Positions 52,804 to 62,990 are shown, counted from the first letter of the stretch. The stretch is 64,000 nucleotides of DNA from G963677325 sp963810555 (GCA_963810555.1 CAWENX010000005.1:310001-374000); one strand, 5' to 3'. Translations and numbers: made by a program. Notes: a model not told the origin generated them from the letters alone.

Positions 52804-53193
52804 ATGAAAATTTTATTAGTTTTATTTTCAATTGCAGTCTCAATAAGTTTCTGTGAAGGAATGAAATTGATGAAACCAACTTATCAGAACTCGGCGGATA
52901 CGCCCATAAGTAAGACAATTCCTGCTGACATTTACAAAATAATCAGTGAATCCTGCATCCATTGTCATGTCAATGGGGGTAATCATATGGCGATGTCTCA
53001 TATTAATTTCTCAGATTGGGATAGTTATTCCCCGGAAAAAAAGGCAGATAAAGCAAAGGATATGGTAAAAATGCTTGAAAAAGGAAAGATGCCCCCAAAA
53101 CATTACAGAAAAGATCACCCTGAGAACATCCCCACAGAAGCTCAAATAGAGACTATAAAAAAATGGGCTGAATCACTTTCAGAAAACAAATGA
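52804..53193 (+). CDS. Haem-binding (cytochrome-c-like) periplasmic protein
   Basis: A 129-residue exported protein. After an N-terminal hydrophobic segment it has one CxxCH haem motif, CIHCH (C51-C54-H55), then MSHINFSDWDSYSPEKKADKAKDMVKML and MPPKHYRKDHPE, where the Met of KMPPKHY is the likely distal ligand. This is the haem-binding domain found alone in many Bacteroidetes secreted proteins, probably in electron transfer or redox sensing. It is monocistronic. Confidence 0.8.
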   Translation: MKILLVLFSIAVSISFCEGMKLMKPTYQNSADTPISKTIPADIYKIISESCIHCHVNGGNHMAMSHINFSDWDSYSPEKKADKAKDMVKMLEKGKMPPKHYRKDHPENIPTEAQIETIKKWAESLSENK

Positions 53194-53565
53194 TCTCATA
53201 ATATTCTAATCCTGATTTCACCATTCTTATTAAAAAAGCCAGAACATACGTTAAAAACTCGAACACGTATGTATTAATATAAATAGTTTCATATATTTGA
53301 AGCTCATTGAATTTTATCTGACGATTCAGGAGGGGAAACTTTTCCCATTGCTTTATCGTAGGTAAATACCTGGTTATGTGTAAAAAGGGGCACCGATCAG
53401 GTTGTCTTTTTGTAAAAAAATGTGTAATCCGGTTGTCCTTCCTAAACTTTGTTGAGTTAAAAATAGTCATGTTTTGGTGACAGAAAGAGAGAAATATTTT
53501 GAGTAAAAAAAATTAAATGGATCGAATTGAATATGAATCAAAGATTATTTTGCCTCTGAATTAAA
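53194..53565. other. Intergenic region before acs
   Basis: No gene seen; a leftward frame at 53153-53470 lacks coding character. There is no repeat that I can tie to another locus. Confidence 0.5.
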
Positions 53566-55470
53566 TTGTTTATTATGGAAAACAGGAATAATGAAAAGTT
53601 TTATTACCCCTCTCAGGCGGTGATTGATAATGCAAATGTTAAGGATTATGATCAGATGTACGCATGGTCAATAAATGAGCCGGATCAATTTTGGGCTGAA
53701 CAGGCTGATCAGCTTTCATGGTATAAAAAATGGGATCAGGTGCTGGATAAGAGCAATCCCCCTTTTTATAAATGGTTTGCCGGTGGTAAAACCAATATTA
53801 TTCTCAATGCTATTGACAGGCATTTGAATACTCCAAATCGCAATAAACTTGCTCTGATCTGGGAAGGTGAGCCCGGTGATGTCAGAACCTTCTCTTATCA
53901 TGCCCTGAACCGTGAAGTATGTAAGTTCGCAAACATCCTGAAAAGCATGGGGGTAAAAAAGGGGGATGTTATCACTATTTATATGCCACAGATTCCGGAA
54001 CAGATCATTGCCATGTTAGCTTGTGTCAAAATCGGGGCACTTCATAGTGTTGTGTATGGCGGGTTTAGTCATGAGGCATTGGCTGATCGTATCAATGATG
54101 CCAACAGTCGCGTGGTTATTACTGCAGACGGCGGCTATCGTCGGGGTAAAATAGTTGAAATGAAAAGTGTTGTCAATAAGGCAATGGAATTGTCACCGAC
54201 AATGGAGATTTGTATCACAGTAAAGCGTAACGGCATTGATGTTTATATGGAAAACGGACGGGATTACTGGCTCCATGATTTACTCACCCTGCCCATTGCT
54301 TCAAATAAATGCGAAACGGAACCCATGGATTCGTCTGATATGCTCTTCCTTCTTTATACTTCAGGATCAACTGGTAAACCGAAAGCATTGATTCATACGC
54401 ATGGAGGTTACAGTGTCTATGCTTCAACAACTCATCGTATGGTATTTGATATCCGTCCTGAAGATCGTTTCTGGTGTGCTGCCGATCCCGGATGGATTAC
54501 AGGTCACAGTTATATCGTTTACGGCCCTCTGATCAACGGATCTACAATTATGCTGTACGAGGGAGCACCGACTCATCCCTATCCTGACCGTTGGTGGAAA
54601 ATGGTGGAAAAATATGGGATTAACATTCTTTACACTTCTCCTACTGCAATCAGAAGCCTGATGCGTTTTGGTGATTCATGGCCTAACCGCAATGATATCA
54701 GTTCTCTGAGGCTTTTGGGATCTGTCGGTGAACCAATCAGTCCCGAAGCATGGAAATGGTATTATAAAGTAGTGGGAAAAGAGAATTGTCCGATTATGGA
54801 TACCTGGTGGCAGACCGAAACCGGCGGTTTTATGATTACACCATTGCCAATCACACCCCTAAAGCCGGGATCAGCAACAAAACCCTTCTTCGGAAATGTG
54901 ATAGATGTGGTTGATGACCAGGGAAATGAAGTAAAACCAGGCGAGGAAGGCACTCTGGTAATCAAAACTCCCTGGCCTGGAATGACAGCGGGAATCTACC
55001 GTGATCCGAACCGTTATATAGAAACCTACTGGAAAAAATATCAGAAGCAGGGTTGGTACCTCACAGGCGACTCTGCCAAAAAAGATGAAGACGGTTATTT
55101 CTGGATCATCGGTCGTACGGATGATGTGATCAAAGTGAGCGGCTATCGTTTGGGAACAGCTGAAATTGAAAGTGTTATGGCAAGCCACCCTGCTGTGGCT
55201 GAATCTGCTGCCATCGCCTTGCCTCATAATATCAAAGGCAACAGCATTCATATTTTTGTCGTCCTTCGCAAAGGATACTCAACCTCCAAAGACCTGGAAC
55301 ATGAGATGATCAATCACATGGTCGTGCATATGGGTCCGATCGCTCGGCCGGAAGAAGTGATATTCACTGATGTTCTGCCAAAGACAAGAAGCGGGAAAAT
55401 TATGAGACGGGTCTTGAAAGCAAGAGCCTTAGGACTGCCTGAAGGAGATTTGAGCACTATGGAAGATTAA
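53566..55470 (+). CDS. acs: Acetyl-CoA synthetase
   Basis: A 634-residue AMP-forming acetyl-CoA synthetase (ANL family), which activates acetate through acetyl-AMP. Seen: P-loop-like YTSGSTGKPKALIHTHGG, adenine site SVGEPISPEAW, DTWWQTETGG near residues 408-417 (the Trp in WWQTETG limits the acyl pocket to acetate), hinge region GRTDDVIKVSGYRLG, and KTRSGKIMRR with the regulatory Lys, acetylated in known Acs proteins. Complete. With mutAB further on it fits an acetate/propionate-type energy metabolism. Monocistronic. Confidence 0.95.
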   Translation: MFIMENRNNEKFYYPSQAVIDNANVKDYDQMYAWSINEPDQFWAEQADQLSWYKKWDQVLDKSNPPFYKWFAGGKTNIILNAIDRHLNTPNRNKLALIWEGEPGDVRTFSYHALNREVCKFANILKSMGVKKGDVITIYMPQIPEQIIAMLACVKIGALHSVVYGGFSHEALADRINDANSRVVITADGGYRRGKIVEMKSVVNKAMELSPTMEICITVKRNGIDVYMENGRDYWLHDLLTLPIASNKCETEPMDSSDMLFLLYTSGSTGKPKALIHTHGGYSVYASTTHRMVFDIRPEDRFWCAADPGWITGHSYIVYGPLINGSTIMLYEGAPTHPYPDRWWKMVEKYGINILYTSPTAIRSLMRFGDSWPNRNDISSLRLLGSVGEPISPEAWKWYYKVVGKENCPIMDTWWQTETGGFMITPLPITPLKPGSATKPFFGNVIDVVDDQGNEVKPGEEGTLVIKTPWPGMTAGIYRDPNRYIETYWKKYQKQGWYLTGDSAKKDEDGYFWIIGRTDDVIKVSGYRLGTAEIESVMASHPAVAESAAIALPHNIKGNSIHIFVVLRKGYSTSKDLEHEMINHMVVHMGPIARPEEVIFTDVLPKTRSGKIMRRVLKARALGLPEGDLSTMED

Positions 55471-55813
55471 GCCTGATCAGCTTTGAATGATTAAAACCCC
55501 CTAGAGAATTCCATATCTTTGAGGTTTTATTATCATTTCGGAAGGATGCCTGAAATCTCTTGGTTTCCACCTTTCACCGGACTTTGTGCGCTGTATGAAC
55601 GCTCTTTATACGCTTCTGCTTCGCTTAAAAAACGGACAAATTGAGCATTAAATGCATGTAAAAATCCTTTAAATCATTAAGATGGGGCAAAGAATATTAC
55701 AGGATTAAAGCATTACACTTTTGCAGTTCTGGAATCTGAAATCATCTAATTGTGAAAGAATTCCTCTGTCTTTTTATTGGTAACGGATTACTGATAAGTG
55801 ATTAATCGGTTTG
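55471..55813. other. Intergenic region between convergent genes
   Basis: No gene seen. A weak AAAACC...GGTTTT inverted repeat (about 55492-55528) follows acs and may serve as its terminator. Nothing else is recognised. Confidence 0.45.
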
Positions 55814-56872
55814 TTATTGATACTGAATATAAATCGGCAGGGGTCTGAGTTTCATTATCTCCGATGGAGTTAACAACCTGTGGGGATCTTTCTTCAGATC
55901 ATTGACAAAGAAAAGTTTAAAACCGGTAAATTGAACAGGCTCAGTATAGATATAGTTACGATATGTGCCTTTCTTAAGAGCAGGCTCTCCCCATCCGTCC
56001 ATATTAATAACAATCTGAACTTCAGGATGAAGTTTGATTTTCTTTGAGTTTGTCACCATGTCTTTTGTAAAACGGTGTACTACCAATATCTTAGGGGGAA
56101 GGTGATATTCTCTTACCAGTTTCACAAGAAAATCAGTACAGTAATTCACATCTGCCGCATCATATGTTCCGATAACAGTACCGGGTTTTCGCCCGTTTTT
56201 CATAGAGAATTCCGGATCGATAGCCAGATGCACATAAGGTAACTTAAGATATTTTTCCAGGTGTGGCAATTCATCGCTGACTTTACTGAACGCTACCTGG
56301 ACGTCGAGAAAGACAATCATCCCTTTTTTCGTTCCGGCAATATTAAGTACTGAATCTATTTGTTTATCCGGCATTCGCCACCGATAAGTTTCATCTTTCC
56401 AGCTATTTCCCTGGGCAACAACTGCAATATAATGAAGAGCCGGCTGAACAGGGGTTTTTGGATCCGCTTTTTCCCATTCTTCAACCTCTTCATCGAGTTT
56501 GGACATCATCTCCTTTGGGGGCAGGGCTCCCAGGATTCCCATTTTTTTTGAATAAAGATTCCCGTAAAAGGCAACGATCCGTTTATAAGGCAGGATTGCT
56601 CCCCGAAGTGGATAAGGCTGATTTTTTACCGGCCAGCGGCCTGTGCTGTCGCCATTGGCAAGCTCGACCAGCTTCTGATTATATCTGACAGTATCAACTG
56701 AAGGCAAAGACTTATGAGATTCAACTGCTGTACTTGTTTTTGTTTTTAATGTAGTCTTAACAGATGTTCTGCTTTTATTTATTTTTTTTGACCTCTCTGA
56801 ACAGTTGGTAAATAAAAATAGCAGGATTGATGCTGCCGAGGCAATTAAAACTATTTGTATTTGTTTTTTCAT
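55814..56872 (-). CDS. Unrecognised lipoprotein, possibly barrel-fold
   Basis: A 352-residue lipoprotein from the ATG at 56870-56872 (MKKQIQIVLIASAASILLFL), with lipobox LFTNC. After a Ser/Thr/Lys-rich linker the globular part alternates strands and helices: IVAFYGNLYSKKMGILG, LHYIAVVAQGN, KGMIVFLDVQVAFSKV, YVHLAIDPEFSMK, PKILVVHRFTKDMV, VQIVINMDGWGEP. The strand/helix rhythm with acids after strand ends suggests a TIM-barrel, perhaps hydrolytic, but no family is recognised. Conserved acids D207 and E215 (approximate) are not enough to name an activity. No neighbour indicates function. Confidence 0.6.
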   Translation of the reverse strand: MKKQIQIVLIASAASILLFLFTNCSERSKKINKSRTSVKTTLKTKTSTAVESHKSLPSVDTVRYNQKLVELANGDSTGRWPVKNQPYPLRGAILPYKRIVAFYGNLYSKKMGILGALPPKEMMSKLDEEVEEWEKADPKTPVQPALHYIAVVAQGNSWKDETYRWRMPDKQIDSVLNIAGTKKGMIVFLDVQVAFSKVSDELPHLEKYLKLPYVHLAIDPEFSMKNGRKPGTVIGTYDAADVNYCTDFLVKLVREYHLPPKILVVHRFTKDMVTNSKKIKLHPEVQIVINMDGWGEPALKKGTYRNYIYTEPVQFTGFKLFFVNDLKKDPHRLLTPSEIMKLRPLPIYIQYQ

Positions 56873-56899
56873 AGTACTTCCCAATCTAAATAAGAGCAT

Positions 56900-57274
56900 A
56901 TTCGTTTTCAGTCATCATCGATTCTGACACACTCAATTACCAGATTATATGATTTTTACATTAATACGTTGAATTGATTTTGTTGGTTAGCGTTATTAAT
57001 TCTATTCTGCCTCAAATATAATATTCTCCCTCAAACTTTTTTTATGTTTTAATTTTTATTCAAATTTTTAATCCCACAAGGAAGTGAATCCCGATAAACA
57101 TACGATTAACTTATGCTGTTAAACTGGCAGAATCATTTACAGGATTATAAAGTTATACAGTTGTAGCCTTAGTGACTGATATACTGAAACACTGAATCTT
57201 TATGACTCTGAAATTATTCTTTTATCTTTTTACTTTTGTCTTTTTACTGATAACTGATTACTGATTACTTTCTT
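56900..57274. other. Divergent intergenic region
   Basis: No gene seen. It ends in octamer and heptamer repeats (57160-57270, ACTGAAACACTGAATC and CTGATTA types) directly before the MATE start. Confidence 0.5.
57246..57270. repeat. Period-7 simple repeat (GATTACT)
   Basis: About three units, ending a few bases before the MATE start codon; same heptamer as at 2055-2080. Confidence 0.6.
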
Positions 57275-58603
57275 ATGACTTCCCCTTCCCTGCGTACCAT
57301 TTGGAATATCGCCTGGCCGATTATGCTGAGTCTTTTGGCTGAGAATGTTGTGAATGTTACGGATACTGCATTTCTCGGTCATTTAGGCGAAGTTGAACTT
57401 GGGGCATCTGCCATAGGCGGTTTGTTTTATGTTACTCTCTATATGGTGGGTTTTGGTTTTGCAATTGGAGTACAGATTTTGGTGGCTCGCCGTTACGGGG
57501 AAAAGAATTATTCGGACATAGGGAGAATTTTCGATAACAGCTTTTATTTTCTCGGCATTACCTCCGTGATTATCACAGCATTGGTTATCCTTTATGCCCC
57601 CTCATTGCTTAAGCATTTTATGGTTTCTGATGCAATCTGGGAAGCCAGTTCAGTCTTTCTTGTTTACAGGGTTTTGGGCTTGTTTTTTGCTTCAGGGGGA
57701 CTATTATTCCGGGCTTTTTATACCGGAATTACTTACACAAAATATTTGAGCATCAGTTCCTCAATAATGGCTTTTGTAAATATCCTGCTTGATTACTCTT
57801 TAATTTTCGGCCATTTCGGATTTCCAAAACTGGGAATTAAAGGGGCAGGAATAGCTTCGGCTATTGCCGAAGCCAGCGCCCTTCTCTTTTTTTTAATTGT
57901 GACCCGGCGAGATTCAGGGGTCAGGATATATCATCTTTTCAGTTGGGTGAAACCTCAGTTGAAAATTATAAAAAATACTCTTGGTATATCTGTTTTTGTA
58001 ATGATGCAGATGGTTCTTTCACTTGGAAGCTGGTTCATTTTCTTCATGTTTGTTCAAAAAATGGGAGAAAGGCCTCTTGCCGTATCAAACATTATCAGGA
58101 GCCTTTACCTTTTGTTAATGATACCCGGCTGGGCGCTGTGCTCTGTAACCAACACATTGGTGAGTAACGCTTTGGGAGAAGGGAGTCCCGATAATGTCCT
58201 TCCCATCATTAAAAAGATGGTCAAAGTCTGTGCCGTGTGTATGTTTTTTGTCCTTTCAATAGCTGCTTTGGTGCCGGGATATATTATCTCAGTTTATACC
58301 AAGGATACCTCGCTTGTGAATGCTGCTGTACCTTCTCTCTATGTTGTTATAGCAGCCCTTTTTATTTTCGCTAATGTCAGTATTTTATTTAACGGAGTAT
58401 TGGGCACAGCCAATACAAATATTTCATTTGTTATTGAAGTAATTGCCCTCACTGCATATCTTATTTATGCATGGTTTGTTGCGGTTCACCTGCATCAAAA
58501 AATCGAAATCGTCTGGACATCTGAATTTATTTACGGTCTGATACTTGGCGGCCTCTCATTCTTGTACCTGAAAAAGGGCAAGTGGAGATTAAAAGTGGTC
58601 TAA
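57275..58603 (+). CDS. MATE-family efflux transporter
   Basis: A 442-residue integral membrane protein with 12 predicted hydrophobic segments in two six-helix halves, the MATE layout. The N-terminal signature is PIMLSLLAENVVNVTDTAFLGHLGEVELGA, and the equivalent site in the second half is LSLGSWFIFFMFVQKMGERPLA. MATE proteins export cationic drugs or metabolites by Na+ or H+ antiport. It is a single gene with no regulator next to it. Confidence 0.93.
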   Translation: MTSPSLRTIWNIAWPIMLSLLAENVVNVTDTAFLGHLGEVELGASAIGGLFYVTLYMVGFGFAIGVQILVARRYGEKNYSDIGRIFDNSFYFLGITSVIITALVILYAPSLLKHFMVSDAIWEASSVFLVYRVLGLFFASGGLLFRAFYTGITYTKYLSISSSIMAFVNILLDYSLIFGHFGFPKLGIKGAGIASAIAEASALLFFLIVTRRDSGVRIYHLFSWVKPQLKIIKNTLGISVFVMMQMVLSLGSWFIFFMFVQKMGERPLAVSNIIRSLYLLLMIPGWALCSVTNTLVSNALGEGSPDNVLPIIKKMVKVCAVCMFFVLSIAALVPGYIISVYTKDTSLVNAAVPSLYVVIAALFIFANVSILFNGVLGTANTNISFVIEVIALTAYLIYAWFVAVHLHQKIEIVWTSEFIYGLILGGLSFLYLKKGKWRLKVV

Positions 58604-58823
58604 TATTCAGTAGTACACCCATATTTTCAATGATATACTCCTAAAATATATTTTTCAACTAAAAAGAAACTAAACTGAGACGTTTTTTGCCTTTCATTCT
58701 TCAGGATACATCTCCTGTATGGATATATAAAAATAAACATATGTTCTGATATACATTAGTTTAATTGCCGTTAAATCTCATAAAAATCAACTTTTTCATT
58801 AAGGTTAATAAATTTTAAAACTT

Positions 58824-58831
58824 TACCTTTG
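58824..58831 (+). promoter_or_regulatory. -7 box of the mutAB operon
   Basis: TACCTTTG fits TAnnTTTG and lies 28 bases before the ATG of mutA. It overlaps a TTG at 58829 that could otherwise be taken as an earlier start, which decides for the ATG at 58859. Confidence 0.6.
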
Positions 58832-58858
58832 CCCCCGATTTCTAAAATCAGCTATTTT

Positions 58859-60796
58859 ATGAATAATGGTGATATAAAGCTCTTTGCAGAGTTTTCCCCG
58901 GTTGCAACTGAAGCATGGGAAGCCCAGATCCATGCTGACCTGAAGGGAAAGGATTATGAAAAGACCCTTGTCTGGCAGACAAATGAAGGAATTAAAGTCC
59001 GGCCTTATTATCGTGAGGAAAATATTAAGGATTTGGATTTTACAGATACCCTGCCTGGTCAGTTTCCTTATGTGCGCGGCAAAAAGGCAAAAGGAAACGA
59101 ATGGCTGATCCGCCAGGACATTGAAGTGAAGGATATTATTGAAGCCAATATGACGGCTGTTGGTGTTTTGTCCAAAGGTGTCACCTCACTTGGCTTTATT
59201 TTCAGTGAAAGCCGTGAACTCAACAACAAAGATTTTAATAAACTATTCAAATCAATCGACCTTGAGAAAATCGAAGTCAATCTGGAAATGGATGGCAATA
59301 ACGGGGCTTTGGTGAAAAACCTGGCTGCGTTTCTACAGCAGCACTCTGCTACAGATGAATTGGTCAAAGGCTCCGTGAATTATGATCCGATTGGCGCATT
59401 AATTCTGAAAGGGAAATTCTGTATTGGAGAACAGGAAACATTTGAAAGGATGAAGTTTATTACAGAAAGTGCTTTACCATTGCGCGGACTCCAGACAATC
59501 AGCGTCAACGGGAAATATTTCAGGAACGCCGGTTCTTCCATTGTTCAGGAACTGGGTTTTTCTCTTGCAATTGGCGCTGAATATCTTACGCGGCTCACCG
59601 ATCTGGGATTGGATGCCGCCACTGTGGCTCCGAAAATCCGTTTCAATTTCGGAGTGGGGAGCAACTATTTTATGGAGATAGCCAAACTCCGTGCGGCTAA
59701 GATGTTATGGGCAAACATCGTGAAAGTGTATAATCCCAAATGTGATTGCGGACCGTCAGGTGATTGTGAGGATGAATGTGTTGATGGTGTTAGTCTTTGC
59801 GCCGGTAAAATGAACATTCACTCAGAAACAATAATCTGGAATAAAACGATTTATGATCCCTATGTGAATTTGCTCCGTACACAGACTGAAGCAATGTCGG
59901 CAGTTTTGGGCGGAACCGATTCGCTAACAGTTCTCCCGTTTGATGTTGTTTATGAAAAACCAACCGAATTTGCTGAGCGCATTGCCCGCAATCAGCAATC
60001 CTTGCTGAAGGAAGAAGCCGGTTTTGATAAGATAGCCGATCCCGCGGCAGGTTCATATTATATTGAAACTCTTACCGCCTCAATTGCAGAACAGGCATGG
60101 AAATTATTTCTTGAAGTACAGGATAAGGGCGGCTTCATCTCTGCATTTCGTGAGGGCTCTGTTCAGTCACAAATTTGGGAAATGGCCCGAAAAAGAAAAA
60201 AAGCTGTTGCAACCCGCCGCGAAAATCTCCTGGGCGTAAATCAGTTTGCAAATGCAACCGAACAAATAACTGACGATCTTTGCCCCGCCATATTTGATGA
60301 TCAGGATATGACCTCAGCCGATGCTGAAACGGAGACGCTTAAGATCTGCCGGGGAGCCCAGGATTTCGAGGCTCTGCGTTATTCAACCGATGCTTATTCC
60401 AATTTCAATCCCCGGCCTAAAGTATTCCTTCTGACTATTGGAGATCCGGCCATGCGCAAGGCCCGCGCTCAGTTTTCATACAACTTCTTTTCTGTGGCAG
60501 GTTACGAAATTGTCGACAACAATGGTTTTATAAATGTGGAGGAAGGAGTGAAGGCTGCATTGGATGCAAATGCTGATATCGTGGTGATTTGCAGCTCCGA
60601 TGATGAATATCCTGTATTTGCTCCTGAGGCGTTTAGACTGTTAAAAGATAAGGCTGTTTTTTTAGTAGCAGGGGCTCCTGCGTGTACTGATGAATTAAAA
60701 GCACAGGGAATTGAAAATTTCATAAGCCTGAAAAGCAACTTGCTTGAATCATTGACTGATTTTAACAACAAACTGGGAATTAAGAAAGCTATATGA
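58859..60796 (+). CDS. mutA: Methylmalonyl-CoA mutase small subunit
   Basis: A 645-residue beta subunit of B12-dependent methylmalonyl-CoA mutase, which interconverts succinyl- and methylmalonyl-CoA in the propionate pathway. It resembles MutB in the TIM-barrel half and in a degenerate B12-binding half that lacks the DxHxxG cobalamin motif, as expected for the non-catalytic subunit. A Cys-rich insert (KCDCGPSGDCEDECVDG...LC, residues about 294-314) interrupts the barrel where other MutA proteins have a short linker. The operon starts here and mutB overlaps by four bases (ATGA). Confidence 0.93.
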   Translation: MNNGDIKLFAEFSPVATEAWEAQIHADLKGKDYEKTLVWQTNEGIKVRPYYREENIKDLDFTDTLPGQFPYVRGKKAKGNEWLIRQDIEVKDIIEANMTAVGVLSKGVTSLGFIFSESRELNNKDFNKLFKSIDLEKIEVNLEMDGNNGALVKNLAAFLQQHSATDELVKGSVNYDPIGALILKGKFCIGEQETFERMKFITESALPLRGLQTISVNGKYFRNAGSSIVQELGFSLAIGAEYLTRLTDLGLDAATVAPKIRFNFGVGSNYFMEIAKLRAAKMLWANIVKVYNPKCDCGPSGDCEDECVDGVSLCAGKMNIHSETIIWNKTIYDPYVNLLRTQTEAMSAVLGGTDSLTVLPFDVVYEKPTEFAERIARNQQSLLKEEAGFDKIADPAAGSYYIETLTASIAEQAWKLFLEVQDKGGFISAFREGSVQSQIWEMARKRKKAVATRRENLLGVNQFANATEQITDDLCPAIFDDQDMTSADAETETLKICRGAQDFEALRYSTDAYSNFNPRPKVFLLTIGDPAMRKARAQFSYNFFSVAGYEIVDNNGFINVEEGVKAALDANADIVVICSSDDEYPVFAPEAFRLLKDKAVFLVAGAPACTDELKAQGIENFISLKSNLLESLTDFNNKLGIKKAI

Positions 60797-62961
60797 AACC
60801 TGATTTTAAAACAATCAATATAAAAACCCTTTCGGGGTTGAAAACCCCCGAAAGGGTTACTGTCAAAGAGTGGGAAAAGAAAAATTGGATCCTGAAGGAT
60901 TGGATCACTCCTGAACTGATTCCCGTAAAGGGCGCTTATACAAAAAAAGACCTGGAAGGCATGGAACATTTGAACTATGCTGCCGGTCTGCCGCCTTTTC
61001 TCCGCGGACCTTATTCAACAATGTTTGTCACAAGACCCTGGACAATAAGGCAGTATGCAGGTTTCTCAACCGCCGAAGAATCCAATGCCTTTTATCGCCG
61101 AAATCTTGCGGCAGGGCAGAAAGGCCTTTCGGTGGCTTTTGACCTTGCCACCCACAGGGGTTATGATTCCGATCACCCGCGTGTGGTCGGAGATGTCGGT
61201 AAGGCGGGCGTTGCCATTGATTCAATATTGGATATGAAAATTCTGTTCGACCAGATTCCTCTAAACAGGATGTCGGTTTCAATGACGATGAACGGCGCAG
61301 TTCTTCCTATCCTGGCCTTTTATATTGTCACAGCGCTTGAACAGGGAGCGAAGCTTGAAGAATTATCAGGCACAATTCAAAATGATATCCTCAAGGAATT
61401 TATGGTGCGCAATACCTATATCTATCCGCCTGAATTTTCTATGAAGATTATCGCCGATATTTTCGAATACACTTCGAAAAAAATGCCGAAATTCAATTCC
61501 ATCTCCATTTCAGGATACCATATGCAGGAAGCAGGTGCAACAGCTGATATTGAAATGGCTTACACCCTTGCTGACGGTTTGGATTATATCCGTACCGGGA
61601 TCAAAGCAGGTCTCGATATCGATGCATTCGCCCCGCGGCTCTCTTTCTTCTGGGCAGTCGGAATGAATCATTTCATGGAAATCGCCAAAATGCGTGCTGC
61701 ACGTATGCTGTGGGCCAAAATTGTCAAACAGTTTAATCCGAAAAGTCCTAAATCGATGGCGCTCAGGACACACTCCCAGACTTCCGGATGGTCTCTCACG
61801 GAGCAGGATCCTTACAACAATGTCGGCAGGACCTGTATAGAAGCAATGGCAGCAGCCCTGGGCCATACCCAGTCTCTTCATACCAATGCCCTCGATGAAG
61901 CCATAGCCCTTCCGACTGATTTCTCAGCCCGGATTGCAAGAAATACGCAATTATATATTCAACAGGAAACCGAAGTCTGCAGGTCTGTAGATCCATGGGC
62001 TGGCTCTTACTATGTTGAATCATTGACAAAAGAGCTTGCCGAAAAAGGCTGGGCATTGATACAGGAGGTTGAGGAACTCGGAGGAATGGCAAAAGCTATT
62101 GAAACGGGAGTGCCTAAAATGCGCATCGAAGAGGCGGCAGCCCGCACTCAGGGAAGAATAGATTGCGGTTCACAGGCAATCATCGGTGTAAATAAATACC
62201 GCCTGGAAAAGGAAGATCCCATCGATATCCTTGAAATAGACAACACTGCAGTACGTCAGTCACAGATTGAGAGGCTGAAAAAACTGCGCGCAGGACGCAA
62301 CGAAGCTGAAGTTCTCGTATCTTTGGAAGCAATTACAAAATGTGCGCAAACCGGTGAGGGAAATCTCCTTGAACTGGCCATTATTGCCGCACAAAAGCGT
62401 GCAACATTAGGCGAAATATCCTATGCATGTGAAAAAGTAGTCGGACGTTATAAAGCAACAATCAGAACTATATCAGGAGTGTATTCATCAGAAGCAAAAC
62501 ACGACAGGAATTTTGAAGAGGCTACACAGATGGTAAGCCGATTCGCTGAGAAGGAAGGACGCCAGCCCCGTATTATGATTGCCAAGATGGGACAGGACGG
62601 ACACGACCGCGGAGCAAAAGTAGTGGCAACCGGCTATGCCGACCTTGGTTTTGATGTCGATATGGGCCCCTTGTTCCAGACTCCCGAAGAGGCTGCAAAA
62701 CAGTCTGTTGAAAATGATGTTCATGTTCTGGGTGTCTCTTCTCTCGCGGCAGGCCATAAAACGCTGATCCCTGCTGTTATTGCCGAATTGAAAAAGCTTG
62801 GACGTGAGGATATCATGGTAATAGCAGGCGGAGTGATCCCCGCTCAGGATTACCAGTTCCTTTACGATGCCGGCGTAGTGGCTATTTTCGGTCCCGGCAC
62901 ATCTGTCGTCTCAGCAGGAAAGAAGATCATGGAAATATTGCTCGCGGCACAGGAAGATTAA
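60793..62961 (+). CDS. mutB: Methylmalonyl-CoA mutase large (catalytic) subunit
   Basis: A 722-residue catalytic subunit. The substrate-binding barrel begins with PYSTMFVTRPWTIRQYAGFSTAEESNAFYRRN and contains TMNGAVLPILAFYIV and SGYHMQEAGATADIEMAYTLADG; the C-terminal cobalamin domain has GQDGHDRGAKVVATGYADLGFDVDMG, where DGHDRG is the lower-axial His loop. Residues about 12-22 (TLSGLKTPERV) are encoded by a palindromic repeat (60825-60858). The 4-base overlap with mutA indicates coupled translation and 1:1 stoichiometry. A terminator follows 30 bases after the stop. Confidence 0.96.
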   Translation: MKPDFKTINIKTLSGLKTPERVTVKEWEKKNWILKDWITPELIPVKGAYTKKDLEGMEHLNYAAGLPPFLRGPYSTMFVTRPWTIRQYAGFSTAEESNAFYRRNLAAGQKGLSVAFDLATHRGYDSDHPRVVGDVGKAGVAIDSILDMKILFDQIPLNRMSVSMTMNGAVLPILAFYIVTALEQGAKLEELSGTIQNDILKEFMVRNTYIYPPEFSMKIIADIFEYTSKKMPKFNSISISGYHMQEAGATADIEMAYTLADGLDYIRTGIKAGLDIDAFAPRLSFFWAVGMNHFMEIAKMRAARMLWAKIVKQFNPKSPKSMALRTHSQTSGWSLTEQDPYNNVGRTCIEAMAAALGHTQSLHTNALDEAIALPTDFSARIARNTQLYIQQETEVCRSVDPWAGSYYVESLTKELAEKGWALIQEVEELGGMAKAIETGVPKMRIEEAAARTQGRIDCGSQAIIGVNKYRLEKEDPIDILEIDNTAVRQSQIERLKKLRAGRNEAEVLVSLEAITKCAQTGEGNLLELAIIAAQKRATLGEISYACEKVVGRYKATIRTISGVYSSEAKHDRNFEEATQMVSRFAEKEGRQPRIMIAKMGQDGHDRGAKVVATGYADLGFDVDMGPLFQTPEEAAKQSVENDVHVLGVSSLAAGHKTLIPAVIAELKKLGREDIMVIAGGVIPAQDYQFLYDAGVVAIFGPGTSVVSAGKKIMEILLAAQED
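60825..60858. repeat. Palindromic repeat inside the mutB coding region
   Basis: AACCCTTTCGGGG and CCCCGAAAGGGTT, 13-bp arms with an 8-base loop, in frame in the N-terminal linker of MutB. Closely related to the palindrome at 36967-37000. Confidence 0.85.
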
Positions 62962-62990
62962 TTTTGCAGAATATTATACAAACTAAATGC

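Noticed and set aside
53153..53470. Leftward 105-residue reading frame
   Set aside because: Overlaps the end of the haem-binding gene, has no domain, and its composition is that of translated AT-rich spacer.
58829..58858. Earlier TTG start for mutA
   Set aside because: The TTG lies inside a TACCTTTG promoter box and the extra ten residues are not like MutA N-termini.
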